Shown here: piece after piece, positions 43,679 to 52,289 of the stretch | Layout: each line of letters starts with the position of its first letter | How positions within the stretch are numbered: position 1 is the first letter of the stretch | DNA from: Gemmatimonadota bacterium | Lineage (GTDB): Bacteria; Gemmatimonadota; Gemmatimonadetes; Palauibacterales; KS3-K002 | Assembly: GCA_020344015.1 (NCBI GenBank) | Contig: CP070812.1 | Location: forward strand, 4,325,489-4,381,124 | Length of the DNA stretch: 55,636 bases | Reading direction: 5' to 3' | Notes under the pieces: generated by a model | Database searches by the model: none | Told to the model about the DNA's origin: nothing | What the model saw: only the letters and a program-made list of their open reading frames with translations | Program-made: the position numbers and the translations under genes

Positions 43679-44317
43679 ATGTTAACGAACGACTGTACTA
43701 GTTGCCACGACACCATCGGTCGCAGAGAGCTGCTCACCCACACTGTCCCGGCCTGTGCGTTCGCCTGCTTGGGCCTCGGCAGGTTTCCAGGGTTGGCTGG
43801 CTTGGGTCTGACTGGGCCACAGGAGGGTCAGCACAAGTTCGACGTGCCGCAAGAGATTTCCTTGTCGTCACGACAGCGTACCCAGATGTCGTATGGAGGC
43901 CTGATTCAGCTCATTCAGGTGCTCAAGGGCGAACTCGACGAGCCGGAACTGGTCCGCCTGCTCAACCTGATGTCGGCGGATATCGGCAGACAGGTTGGCG
44001 GACGACAGGCGCAGAATTCCCCGGACACGAGCTTTCAGACATTCGTACAAGTGTTCAGGCCGCCGAACTTCGAGAACAGCTTGACGCACGAGGTGGTGGA
44101 GGACACCGAGAAGGTGTTCGCCCTGGAGGTGACGGAGTGTGTCTCGGCAGACATTATGCGGAGCGCGGGCCTCGGCGGCGAGATCGGACATGCCGCCGTG
44201 TGCAACATGGATTACTACTGGCCAGCGGCGTTCAATCCCAACTTCAAGATGGAGCGAACCAAGACGCTCATGCAGGGTGACGATATCTGCAACCACCGCT
44301 ACATCGACACGACCTAG
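43679..44317 (+). CDS. L-2-amino-thiazoline-4-carboxylic acid hydrolase-like protein
   Basis: The ATG at 43679 gives 212 residues. The C-terminal half carries the family hallmark FKMERTKTLMQGDDICNHRY, with upstream VTECVSADIM and AAVCNMDYYWPAAFNP. The N-terminus has CTSCHDTIGRRELLTHTVPA followed by a hydrophobic Ala/Cys/Gly stretch, resembling a twin-arginine export signal. Homologues range widely in function and many are not thiazoline hydrolases, so activity is unproven. It follows the PDZ membrane gene. Confidence 0.8.
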   Translation: MLTNDCTSCHDTIGRRELLTHTVPACAFACLGLGRFPGLAGLGLTGPQEGQHKFDVPQEISLSSRQRTQMSYGGLIQLIQVLKGELDEPELVRLLNLMSADIGRQVGGRQAQNSPDTSFQTFVQVFRPPNFENSLTHEVVEDTEKVFALEVTECVSADIMRSAGLGGEIGHAAVCNMDYYWPAAFNPNFKMERTKTLMQGDDICNHRYIDTT

Positions 44318-44378
44318 TCGCGGGCGGTTGTTCGCACAGGATAGCGAGAGGGTGGCCCGAAGGGGGGCCTGGAGTGAG

Positions 44379-45206
44379 TCAGAGGGATTGGCCCAGCCGG
44401 CGCTCCAGCACCTCTCGTCGCGCGCGGGACAATGTCACCTGTGTTCCGTCGCTGAGGATCACGATGTGCGAGCCGCGAGCGAACGACTGGATTTCGCGGA
44501 CACGATTCAAGTTGACGATTGCCGATCGACTCACTGCGAAGAAGTGCGCGGGATCCAGTCGTGCCGCCAGGGACTTCATCGACTCGCGGATGACGTACGC
44601 TCGCTCGCGCACGTGGAGCTTGGCGCAGTAGTCTGCCGCCTCAATCCAATCGATTTCGTCTGTCCTGACGAGCACGACGCGCCCTCTTTCTTTCACGACT
44701 ATTCGGGAAGCGAAGGACGGTATCGCTGTACGGGCATCCGCCCCCGCGCCGGGAGATTCGTGGACCGTTTGTTCTTCGAATCCGACCGCTTCGAGCAAGG
44801 CGAGGAGCCGAGCCCGGAGGTCGCTCTCTCCCGCCTGATGGATCGCCTGTTTCGCTCTGGCTATTGCGTCGAAGAAGCGTTTGTCACTGAAAGGCTTCAG
44901 CAGGTAGTCCAACGCATTGACTTCGAAGGCGCGCAGCGCGAACTGATCGTATGCGGTGACGAAGATGACCTGCGGCATGCGATCCGGCCCTACCGCGCCG
45001 AGCACTTCGAAGCCATCCATGTTCGGCATCTGGATGTCGAGGAGCAGGAGATCGGGCTCGATCTGCTCGATCGCCGCCACCGCAGCGCGGCCATCGGCGC
45101 ACTCCCCTACGACCTCGATCTCGGGATCCCTCTCACAGAGCTTCCTGAGTCCCTGGCGCGCCAACAGCTCGTCGTCCACGATGAGAACGCGGATCGGACC
45201 GCTCAT
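44379..45206 (-). CDS. LytTR-family response regulator
   Basis: This 275-residue cytoplasmic protein has receiver residues 1-125 (LIVDDELLARQGLRKL, phosphoacceptor Asp57 in LLLDIQMPNMDGFEV, Lys in LLKPFSDKRFFDAI) and a C-terminal LytTR DNA-binding domain from about 165 (DEIDWIEAADYCAKLHVRER, ESMKSLAARLDPAHFFAVSR). The start overlaps the stop of the sensor kinase gene (ATGA), so the pair is translationally coupled. Target sites were not identified. Confidence 0.95.
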   Translation of the reverse strand: MSGPIRVLIVDDELLARQGLRKLCERDPEIEVVGECADGRAAVAAIEQIEPDLLLLDIQMPNMDGFEVLGAVGPDRMPQVIFVTAYDQFALRAFEVNALDYLLKPFSDKRFFDAIARAKQAIHQAGESDLRARLLALLEAVGFEEQTVHESPGAGADARTAIPSFASRIVVKERGRVVLVRTDEIDWIEAADYCAKLHVRERAYVIRESMKSLAARLDPAHFFAVSRSAIVNLNRVREIQSFARGSHIVILSDGTQVTLSRARREVLERRLGQSL

Positions 45207-46333
45207 CGCTCTTCTCTCTCGGCAAGCGGTACGGTGTGGAGCGGCAAGTTAATGGTCACGATGGCGCCGCTGGGCGACGCATCCTCGATGTCGAGCGACG
45301 CCGTGTCGCCATAGAGCTGGGCCAGCCTCCTCCGCGTGTTGCTGATTCCTACTCCAGGGCTGCTGCGTGCCCCCGCCTTGCCGCGGAAACCCGGGCCATC
45401 ATCGCGGATCCACAACCGCAGTGCCTGTCCGTCCCTGCCCGCCCCGACGGTGACCGTCGTCGGGCTCGCGCGGTTTTCGACGACGTGTCTAATCGCGTTC
45501 TCGACGATCGGCTGTAGCACGAGATTGGGGACCATGGCGTCGAGAACGTCGGGCTCGACTTCGGTCCGCACCTCGAGTCGGTTCTGAAAGCGGATCTGCT
45601 CCATTGCCAGATAGCGCTCGACGAACTCGAGCTCGCGCCTCAGCGACACTTCCTGGTGGGTGGAGTCGTCCAGTACGTACCGCAGCAGGTCACTCAATGC
45701 CTCGAGTGTATCCACAGCCGCTTCTCGTTCCGCATTCCGCACCAACATTGCGATGCTGTTCAACGCGTTGAACAGGAAATGCGGATTGAGCTGCATGCGC
45801 AGCGCCTGCATTCTGGCATCAGCCAGCTGTGCGCTGAGTCGCGTCGCGGTGAGCTTTTGTTCCTGCAGGCGTCGATAGTACTCGAGGAGGATCGTTCCCC
45901 CGAGGATGGCCCAATAGATGAACAGGTGGACGGGGAGCTCCAGCATCCCCAGCGGTAACAGGATATCCCAAAGCGAGTTGGCCTCTGACGACGGGAGGTG
46001 GCGAAGGGCGGGCTGGAGTGCGAAGCGGGTCCCAGTATGGACGAAGGACATCACGACGGCGATCCCGCAATGCATTGCCGACCGAGCGATCACGCGGCCG
46101 CGCTCGATGGGATACCTCTTTGACAGCCAGATCACGAGCGGCGCGTACAACGCCCAGAGGTACCAGAACGGAAGAACGAAGAAGAGCGTGGGGAGTATGG
46201 GGCGCCGCTCTCCCTCCACGCTGTACGTGATGTACAGCCAGGCTGTCACGGCGACGCCGAGGGCCGTGGCAGCGAGCAGCAGCTGAAGTGCCTGCCGTAC
46301 TCGAGGCGGCAACGCCTTCCACGGTGTTACCAT
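45203..46333 (-). CDS. LytS/YehU-type sensor histidine kinase
   Basis: This 376-residue inner-membrane kinase has about four N-terminal transmembrane helices (residues 10-160) and the His_kinase family core: phosphoacceptor His in LNPHFLFNALNSIAML, N box in LQPIVENAIRHVV, and the ATP lid in DDGPGF and GVGISNTRRRLAQLYG. No extracellular sensor domain is evident, so the membrane part probably senses. The partner is the overlapping LytTR regulator. Confidence 0.95.
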   Translation of the reverse strand: MVTPWKALPPRVRQALQLLLAATALGVAVTAWLYITYSVEGERRPILPTLFFVLPFWYLWALYAPLVIWLSKRYPIERGRVIARSAMHCGIAVVMSFVHTGTRFALQPALRHLPSSEANSLWDILLPLGMLELPVHLFIYWAILGGTILLEYYRRLQEQKLTATRLSAQLADARMQALRMQLNPHFLFNALNSIAMLVRNAEREAAVDTLEALSDLLRYVLDDSTHQEVSLRRELEFVERYLAMEQIRFQNRLEVRTEVEPDVLDAMVPNLVLQPIVENAIRHVVENRASPTTVTVGAGRDGQALRLWIRDDGPGFRGKAGARSSPGVGISNTRRRLAQLYGDTASLDIEDASPSGAIVTINLPLHTVPLAEREER

Positions 46334-46410
46334 GACTGTTCTCTCACAGCCTCAGCCGCCGAGCCAGCGCCGGCTGACATCGGGGCGTCGGAGAGCTCGC
46401 TGTCAGCTCC

Positions 46411-46722
46411 CTAGATGGCGCGCCAGCGCTTTTCGATACGCTGGAGAAAGAACGGAAGACGACGATTCGCCGTTCGGGATCGATGAGGCTCATAATAGTA
46501 GGGCGTGCACCAGCTGACGTTATCCGCGTAGACCCCCAATATCGCGAGTATCCGGACGCCTGCTGCGCGAGCGCGGTCGGCCTCCGTGAGTCGTCGACGC
46601 GCCGGGGACAAAGTGTCAAAGCACTCCTCACTTGCCAACCCCAGCACGCGGGCCTCGAGCACGTAAGCGGTAACGGCTGCGACCCGCGCGACCGTCTCGC
46701 CCCCCCTGACTCCTCCGGCCAT
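46411..46722 (-). CDS. hypothetical 103-residue protein
   Basis: I do not recognise this protein. The middle is a plausible helix (TLSPARRRLTEADRARAAGV) and the C-terminus is basic and aromatic (RLPFFLQRIEKRWRAI). It could be the C-terminal remnant of a larger gene. No clear ribosome-binding site precedes the ATG. It lies between the sensor kinase gene and the 54-bp repeat. Confidence 0.35.
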   Translation of the reverse strand: MAGGVRGGETVARVAAVTAYVLEARVLGLASEECFDTLSPARRRLTEADRARAAGVRILAILGVYADNVSWCTPYYYEPHRSRTANRRLPFFLQRIEKRWRAI

Positions 46723-46773
46723 CTGATACGAGCGCCGGTGGCGTCAAAGTCAATCTCGCCGCGGGCAGGTGCA

Positions 46774-46827
46774 GATCCAACTACGTTGCAGGGAACCTCT
46801 GCCGTCGTGCAGGGAACGAGGGCGTCT
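46774..46827. repeat. 54-bp direct repeat, copy 1
   Basis: The sequence beginning GATCCAAC and ending GAGGGCGTCT matches 50065-50118 at 49 of 54 positions in the same orientation. The two copies bracket the PadR-ADOP operon. Confidence 0.85.
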
Positions 46828-46878
46828 CGGAAGCGGCTCGAGAGGTATGTGAGTGGCGAGCCGTCCGAGTAAGCTCAT

Positions 46879-49611
46879 TCAGTCTTTTCTCAGCGCCTCC
46901 ATCGGCTGGATACCGGATGCCCTCAGCGCCGGGGCCAGGCTGGCAGTGAAAACCACGAAGAGCAGCAAGGCTCCGGTGGAAAGGAAAGAGATGGGATCGA
47001 CGGGGCTCAGCCCCAGAAGCAATGAGCGCAGCGCCGCGGCCGTTCCGACTGCCAAGAGGCCCCCAGCCAACAACCCGGGCCCAGCCATGCGGAGCGCGTC
47101 CCCGAGGACGCCACGGATGACCCCCGCACGGGTGGCTCCCAGTGCGATTCGGAGGCCGAACTCACGGGTGCGACGGGTCACGGCGAGGGCGACGACCCCG
47201 TGGACGCCCATGGCAGAGAGGAGGAGGATCAGCAGGCCAAGGCCCCCGGTAACATTCCCGTTGGTCCGCTGCCCCTGGGTGGCACGGGCCACATAAGACT
47301 GGGCGGGAACCACCCTTGGAACGGGTAGGCTGGGGTCTACCGAACGAATAGCCTCACGAACCGGCCCAGTCAGGGCGGCAGGATCGGCACCGGTATCTGA
47401 CCTGACCAAGATGATGAGTTGAGGACTTCGCGCCTGCCTCAGCGGAACGAACATCTGAGGCAGATCTTCCGTCACGGCGCTCGATGCCACATCTCCTACT
47501 ACCCCGACGACGGTCCAGCCGTGGGCGCGGTTCTCGGCACCGGCCTGCGAGAACCGCCGGCCGAGAGCGTCCTCGCCCGGCCAGAGACGTTCTGCGAATG
47601 ACTTGGTGACGACCGCCACCGGGGTGGACGTTCGGTCATCGGTTCGGAGGATCGATCTGCCTTGAAGGATGGGTGTGCCGATGGTGGAGAAGTACCCTTC
47701 CGTAACAAGGGTGTAATCCACCCTCACCCCGACTGAATCGGAACTCGGCTGATCCGCCCGGTTGACGGAGATATGGGTCCTAATTCGATCCAGGGGGAAA
47801 CCGGTGGAAACGGCCACCGATGCTACGCCCGGACGAGGCCCGATGGACTCCATCAGGCGGTCCACCAGGGCCGAGCCGCCCTCTTCCATGCTCGGATAGC
47901 CCTCGTCGGACAGGTCCAGATACCCAAGGAAAGTGCCCCCGGTCGCGAAGTCGGTAACAGCCATACTTTCTGGTCTGAATCCGATTTGGCTCTCATCCGT
48001 TCGTTCCAGGGAGCGGAGGAATAGGGCCGCCATCAGGAGCAGGAGAAAGGCCACACCGATCTGGGAAGATGCAGCATAACGGTGGAACCTTCCCACGCGC
48101 CGCCCGCCTCCGCCGGGGGTGTCGTCCTTCAGGACTGAAACCAACCCTGGCCGGCTGAAGCGGAGCGCGGGAAAGAGTCCGAACGCCAGTGCCGCCAGTA
48201 AGGAAAGGCCCAGGGACATAGCCACCGTCCAGCCGCTGAGCTCAAAGGTCGCGCCGGGAGCGGAGATGTTCAGGTCCATGGGGTGTACCTGGCTCATCCC
48301 TATCATGGCGAGAGCGATCCCGACTCCCCCGCCAATCACGCTCAAGATTCCCGCCTCTAACATCAGATGTCTCACCAGGCGGACACGACTCGATCCCAAA
48401 GCCAGCCTCACTCCGATCTCCTGCTCCCTGGCGGCAGACCTGGCCAAGGCCATTCCGGCCAGGTTCCCGCAGATGATGAGCAGGAACACGGCAAAGAGCC
48501 CACAGATTCCGATTACGGCAATCACTTCCAGGTGCCGGTTCTGGGCTGGAAAGCGGCCGAAGGCGACAGCCTTGACCGTTCGGTCCTCGTTGGTTTCGGG
48601 GTACTCGGTCGCAAGGACGGCGAACACCGTCTGAACCGCAGCCCGGGCTTCGGAGATCGTCGTACCCGGAAGGAGCCTTCCCAACACCTGCACCGAGATG
48701 CGTCCCCGGTTCCTGAACACCGACTCATCGCCGCCCGCATCGGGGTGCTGGAAGAGCGGCACCCACATGTCCAAGCTGGCCCAGTTTACGCGCGCACCCC
48801 TGAATTCTTCCGACGCCACGCCAATCACCGTGTAGGGAATGCCGTCCAGGAGAAAAGACTGGCCCAGAACGTCGGAACGCCCATTCAGTTGGTCTTGCCA
48901 GAACGCGTGGCTTACCACCGCCACCGGGTGCTGACCAGGGCCCCCGTCCTCTGAGTCCAGAAACCCCCTGCCCAAGGTGGGAGCCGCTCCAAGCACATGG
49001 AAATATTCGGAAGTCGCATAGGCCACCCTGGCCCGCATCCCCCCTTCCTCGCTACCGTAGGTGGCGTCCCGCTCAGCCCATGCGGTCAGGAACTCGAAAG
49101 GCGTTTCTGCATCCCTGACGTTCTCGAAGTCGGGATATGCCCACCCCCAGTAATCGTGTCCCCTGATGACCGGAACCATGTCCACGATCCGGTCCTGGCC
49201 CATCACACCTGGAACCGGGGCGAGCCACACGGCGTGGATCGCCGTGAACACCGCCGCGTTCACCCCGATTCCCACGGCCAGGGAGACGACGGATACGAAT
49301 ACGAAGCCACGGGCTCTGCGGAGCCCCCTGAATGCGAACCGAACGTCCTGAAGGATGTCGGAGAAGAGTTCGCGGATGAACCGACGGCGCAGCCCACCCT
49401 GGTCGATCCGGCGACAGCGTTGCACCACGGTCTCCAGGTCCCCGAACCGCCTCAGCGCTTCCTCCCGGGCCTCCTCAGGGCTTCTTCCGTCGGCCACCAG
49501 CTCCGCGATCCTGGTTTCCAGGTGGAAGTTGACCTCTTCATCGACGCTTCCCTCCAGGTTCCTCCCGAACCGGTCGATGTGAAAGACCCTCTTCAGCCGC
49601 GGTCGCTTCAT
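46879..49611 (-). CDS. ADOP-family ABC permease with N-terminal prefix domain
   Basis: The ATG at 49611 overlaps the PadR stop (ATGA) and gives 910 residues; the frame is open upstream to 49671 inside the PadR gene. Residues 1-75 are the permease prefix domain (VDEEVNFHLETRIAELVADG, then PEEAREEALRRFGD). Then come the duplicated core and FtsX units, starting DVRFAFRGLRRARGFVFVSV, with FGLRIALGATRAGVIRGVLG near the end and a final QPMEALRKD. It is the only one of the three ADOPs here with its own PadR regulator. Confidence 0.95.
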   Translation of the reverse strand: MKRPRLKRVFHIDRFGRNLEGSVDEEVNFHLETRIAELVADGRSPEEAREEALRRFGDLETVVQRCRRIDQGGLRRRFIRELFSDILQDVRFAFRGLRRARGFVFVSVVSLAVGIGVNAAVFTAIHAVWLAPVPGVMGQDRIVDMVPVIRGHDYWGWAYPDFENVRDAETPFEFLTAWAERDATYGSEEGGMRARVAYATSEYFHVLGAAPTLGRGFLDSEDGGPGQHPVAVVSHAFWQDQLNGRSDVLGQSFLLDGIPYTVIGVASEEFRGARVNWASLDMWVPLFQHPDAGGDESVFRNRGRISVQVLGRLLPGTTISEARAAVQTVFAVLATEYPETNEDRTVKAVAFGRFPAQNRHLEVIAVIGICGLFAVFLLIICGNLAGMALARSAAREQEIGVRLALGSSRVRLVRHLMLEAGILSVIGGGVGIALAMIGMSQVHPMDLNISAPGATFELSGWTVAMSLGLSLLAALAFGLFPALRFSRPGLVSVLKDDTPGGGGRRVGRFHRYAASSQIGVAFLLLLMAALFLRSLERTDESQIGFRPESMAVTDFATGGTFLGYLDLSDEGYPSMEEGGSALVDRLMESIGPRPGVASVAVSTGFPLDRIRTHISVNRADQPSSDSVGVRVDYTLVTEGYFSTIGTPILQGRSILRTDDRTSTPVAVVTKSFAERLWPGEDALGRRFSQAGAENRAHGWTVVGVVGDVASSAVTEDLPQMFVPLRQARSPQLIILVRSDTGADPAALTGPVREAIRSVDPSLPVPRVVPAQSYVARATQGQRTNGNVTGGLGLLILLLSAMGVHGVVALAVTRRTREFGLRIALGATRAGVIRGVLGDALRMAGPGLLAGGLLAVGTAAALRSLLLGLSPVDPISFLSTGALLLFVVFTASLAPALRASGIQPMEALRKD

Positions 49612-49958
49612 TTCAGCCCCTCCATGGAAACCTCGAGGAGCGAGATCATCGCTCGGGTGCTTGCGGCCCAACGCTCCAACTCGCTGGACAGCGCGCGCCG
49701 CCCCTTCCGGGTTATCTCATAGAACTTCGCCCGCTTCCCCTCCTCGGTCTTCCTCCACTCCCAATCCACGTACCCCTTGGCCTGCAAACGATGGAGCGCC
49801 GGATAGAGGGAGCCCTCTTCCACCCGAAACAATCCAGCCGACCGGGAGGCGATATGATCGGCGACACCCACCCCGTGCAGCGGCCCAAAGAGCTCCAACG
49901 CTCGCAGAATCAACAGCTCCAGCGTTCCATAGAGGTTTCCGGCTCGAACGGTGCCCAC
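49608..49958 (-). CDS. PadR-family regulator coupled to ADOP gene
   Basis: The 116-residue protein is nearly all winged helix: LYGTLELLILRALELFGPLH, then VEEGSLYPALHRLQAKGYVD and a basic wing (TEEGKRAKFYEITRKGRRAL). This short form matches the ADOP-associated PadR group. It overlaps the permease gene by four bases and precedes it in the transcript, so it most likely controls that operon. The effector is unknown. Confidence 0.94.
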   Translation of the reverse strand: MGTVRAGNLYGTLELLILRALELFGPLHGVGVADHIASRSAGLFRVEEGSLYPALHRLQAKGYVDWEWRKTEEGKRAKFYEITRKGRRALSSELERWAASTRAMISLLEVSMEGLK

Positions 49959-50064
49959 CTTGAGTCTCCCGGGTATAGAAGGTCTACATAGCCTGTCTAT
50001 GTCGAATACGAGGCGGACCCTACAGAAGTTTCGCGACCTCGAGGAGAGTCTTGGGGAGAGCGCG

Positions 50065-50118
50065 GATCCAACAATGTTGCAGGGAATCTCGGCGGTCGTG
50101 CAGGGAACGAGGGCGTCT
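50065..50118. repeat. 54-bp direct repeat, copy 2
   Basis: This is the second copy of the repeat at 46774-46827, with 5 mismatches, same orientation. It lies 106 bp upstream of the PadR start codon. Each copy also contains two GTTGCAGGGAA/CGTGCAGGGAA-like subrepeats. Confidence 0.85.
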
Positions 50119-50200
50119 TGACGAGCGGAAGGAGCCGATCTCGGCCCACGCAGCTCTGTGCGGAGTTCGGCGTGTATGGCATCAGTTTAGGCTCTGAGAT

Positions 50201-50229
50201 ACATCCATCCTGTCGCGCTCTCCGTCTAA
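50201..50229 (+). promoter_or_regulatory. ECF-type promoter upstream of propeller lipoprotein
   Basis: ACATCC at 50201-50206 and CGTCTAA at 50223-50229 are 16 bp apart, as in the three other sites in this window. It lies 76 bp before the ATG at 50306. Confidence 0.55.
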
Positions 50230-50305
50230 CCGATAGATAAGGACCCAGGCTGCACGTTCCGTGACGCGGCCAGTCGCCGGCACGTCACGGGGAACAGAGT
50301 GATCG

Positions 50306-51526
50306 ATGAAGGTGCCATTGACATCGCTCGTGCTGGCCCTGCTACCGTGGGCGGCTTTCGGATGCGAAGCACCCGCCGCGCGGCGTGACGCTAGCACGGC
50401 ACGAGACAGTGCGGGCGTGCGCATCGTGGAGAACCTGCGAGGAACGTGGACGACCCCGTGGCAAGTGGATGCCGAACCAACCCTCAGCATCGGCAGCGTC
50501 AACGGATCTCCAGACCACCTGCTGTACCAGGTCATCGGGGCGGTCGGGTTACCGGGCGGTCGGATCGTGATCGCGAACGAAGGATCCCTCGAGCTGCTGT
50601 TCTACGATGAGGATGGGAACCTCCTCCACCGGGTAGGAGGGCGGGGCGGGGGCCCTGGGGAGTTCCAATCGCTGGAGTGGCTATCGCGGCACGGGCCCGA
50701 CTCGGTCCTGGCTGTGGATGTCTGGAATCAGCGCGTGTCGTATTTCGATGCCGACGGAAACTTCGGACGTTCGGTGCGGCTGGAGCCGAACGCCGAGATC
50801 CCCTTCCCCCGCCCCGTCGGGGTCTTCGGCGATGGAAGCCTCCTCGCCACCCAGGGCACCTTCAGCCTGGGAGGCGACCCGCCGGTTCGTGTGGAACGGA
50901 CTCTACACCCCCTCTTCCGCTACGAGTCCGATGGGAGAACCGCGATTCTCCTCGGGTCGTTTCCCGGTCCGGAGTGGGTCATCGCTCCGGTGGGCCCCGT
51001 CGGACAGTGGGAACGGCGCCGGCGGCCGTTCGGCAGCGAAACCGCCTTCGCCGCCGCCGGTGACCGGTTCTATGTCGGCGACAACGCCACGTATGAGATC
51101 CGAGCCTATTCTGCTACCGGCCGGCTGATCCAGGTGATGAGGAGAGCTGCCATTCCCATCACACTCGAGCAGGCAGACATCCAGGCGTTCGAGGATTCGG
51201 CCCTCGCCGTCGGGGATGCCCGCCGGCGGCGTCAGATGCGCGTCCTGTTCGATAACCTCCCGGCTCCGCCGCGTACCTATCCCGCCTATGCGCCGGACAT
51301 CCAGGTCGACGGCGATCTGAACGTCTGGGTCCGGGAATCCTCGCGGGCCGGAGATCAGCTCTCCGAGTGGAGCGTTTTCTCGGCCGCAGGGCTGCTCTTG
51401 GGCACGGTCGTCATGCGTCCGGGCATCGACGTGCTGGATATCGGAGCCGACTACGTTCTCGGCCTGCAGCGCGACGAACTGGGCGTGGAGTACGTCCGGA
51501 AGTTCCGGCTCCGCAGAGATCGGTGA
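50306..51526 (+). CDS. lipoprotein, six-bladed beta-propeller (NHL-like)
   Basis: This 406-residue protein has a lipoprotein signal (TSLVLALLPWAAFGC) and a propeller with NHL-like blades: FYDEDGNLLHRVGGRGGGPG followed by EFQSLEWLS, and YFDADGNFGRSV. The GxGPGEF phrase is typical of six-bladed propeller proteins in this kind of organism. The start is the ATG at 50306 and an ECF-type promoter lies upstream. It should sit on an envelope membrane and bind an unknown partner. Confidence 0.85.
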   Translation: MKVPLTSLVLALLPWAAFGCEAPAARRDASTARDSAGVRIVENLRGTWTTPWQVDAEPTLSIGSVNGSPDHLLYQVIGAVGLPGGRIVIANEGSLELLFYDEDGNLLHRVGGRGGGPGEFQSLEWLSRHGPDSVLAVDVWNQRVSYFDADGNFGRSVRLEPNAEIPFPRPVGVFGDGSLLATQGTFSLGGDPPVRVERTLHPLFRYESDGRTAILLGSFPGPEWVIAPVGPVGQWERRRRPFGSETAFAAAGDRFYVGDNATYEIRAYSATGRLIQVMRRAAIPITLEQADIQAFEDSALAVGDARRRRQMRVLFDNLPAPPRTYPAYAPDIQVDGDLNVWVRESSRAGDQLSEWSVFSAAGLLLGTVVMRPGIDVLDIGADYVLGLQRDELGVEYVRKFRLRRDR

Positions 51527-51563
51527 GCGGAAGCGGGGGCCTGGCGGCAGGCAACGCATCTCG

Positions 51564-51637
51564 TTGACAGATTGGCGATATATCGTTAGATATATCTTGT
51601 CGATATGTCGGGCCGATATATCCCGTTGTATCGGCCC
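51564..51637 (+). promoter_or_regulatory. promoter with four-fold GATATATC operator and leader hairpin
   Basis: TTGACA (51564-51569) is a perfect -35. GATATATC lies at 51577, 51589 and 51615 and GATATGTC at 51602, spaced 12-13 bp, covering the -10 and transcription start. GGGCCGATA (51610-51618) pairs with TATCGGCCC (51629-51637). Repeated AT palindromes are usual PadR sites, and the padR-like gene begins at 51694. Confidence 0.75.
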
Positions 51638-51693
51638 GGCTGAGTAAGACCGGCGGGAACCCGCCTACTAGCTTGGTTTTCGGGGGTATCCAA

Positions 51694-52272
51694 ATGTCCA
51701 GACGTCATCGTGATCACGGGTTGGGCGGCTTTGCCGCCTTCTGCGGGCCGATGGGGTTCGCGTTCGGCGCCGGCCGGCGCGGCCTGGGCTTCCGCGTGTT
51801 CGATCGTGGCGACCTGAAGTACGTGATCCTGAAGCTGCTGTCCAAAAAGCCGATGCACGGCTACGAGGTGATGCGGGCGCTGGAGGAGGAGTCGTGCGGC
51901 TGCTACTCGGCCAGTGCGGGCTCGGTGTACCCGACCCTACAGATGCTGGAGGACCAGGGTTACGTGGTGTGCGAGGAGAAGGAGGGGAAGAAGGTCTACA
52001 GCATCACCGAGGAGGGGCAGGCGTTTCTGGAGGAGAACGGCGACCTGGTCGATGACATTCTCGATCGGATCGCGAGCTTCACCGACCGCTTTTTCCGCAG
52101 CGAGATGCGGGATCTTTCCGGGTCGTTCCGGAAGCTGGCTCAGGTTACATTTGAGCGAGGGATCCGCTGGGCCGAGCACCCGGAAGAGCTGGAGCGAGTG
52201 AAGGAGATCCTGGACCGGGCGGCTCGGGAGATCGAGGAAATCAAACCGGGCGCGGCAAAGAGCAACGCCTAG
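51694..52272 (+). CDS. PadR-family regulator, long form
   Basis: The ATG at 51694 gives 192 residues; a TTG at 51673 is in frame. A glycine-rich N-terminal leader of about 35 residues precedes the winged helix (RGDLKYVILKLLSKKPMHGY, SAGSVYPTLQMLEDQGYV, then KKVYSITEEGQAFLEEN). A long C-terminal helical dimerisation domain follows (DRIASFTDRFFRSEMRDLSG). It is probably autoregulated through the GATATATC array upstream and cotranscribed with the SHOCT membrane protein gene 17 bp downstream. Confidence 0.93.
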   Translation: MSRRHRDHGLGGFAAFCGPMGFAFGAGRRGLGFRVFDRGDLKYVILKLLSKKPMHGYEVMRALEEESCGCYSASAGSVYPTLQMLEDQGYVVCEEKEGKKVYSITEEGQAFLEENGDLVDDILDRIASFTDRFFRSEMRDLSGSFRKLAQVTFERGIRWAEHPEELERVKEILDRAAREIEEIKPGAAKSNA

Positions 52273-52289
52273 CGCGCGGAGGCAATGAG

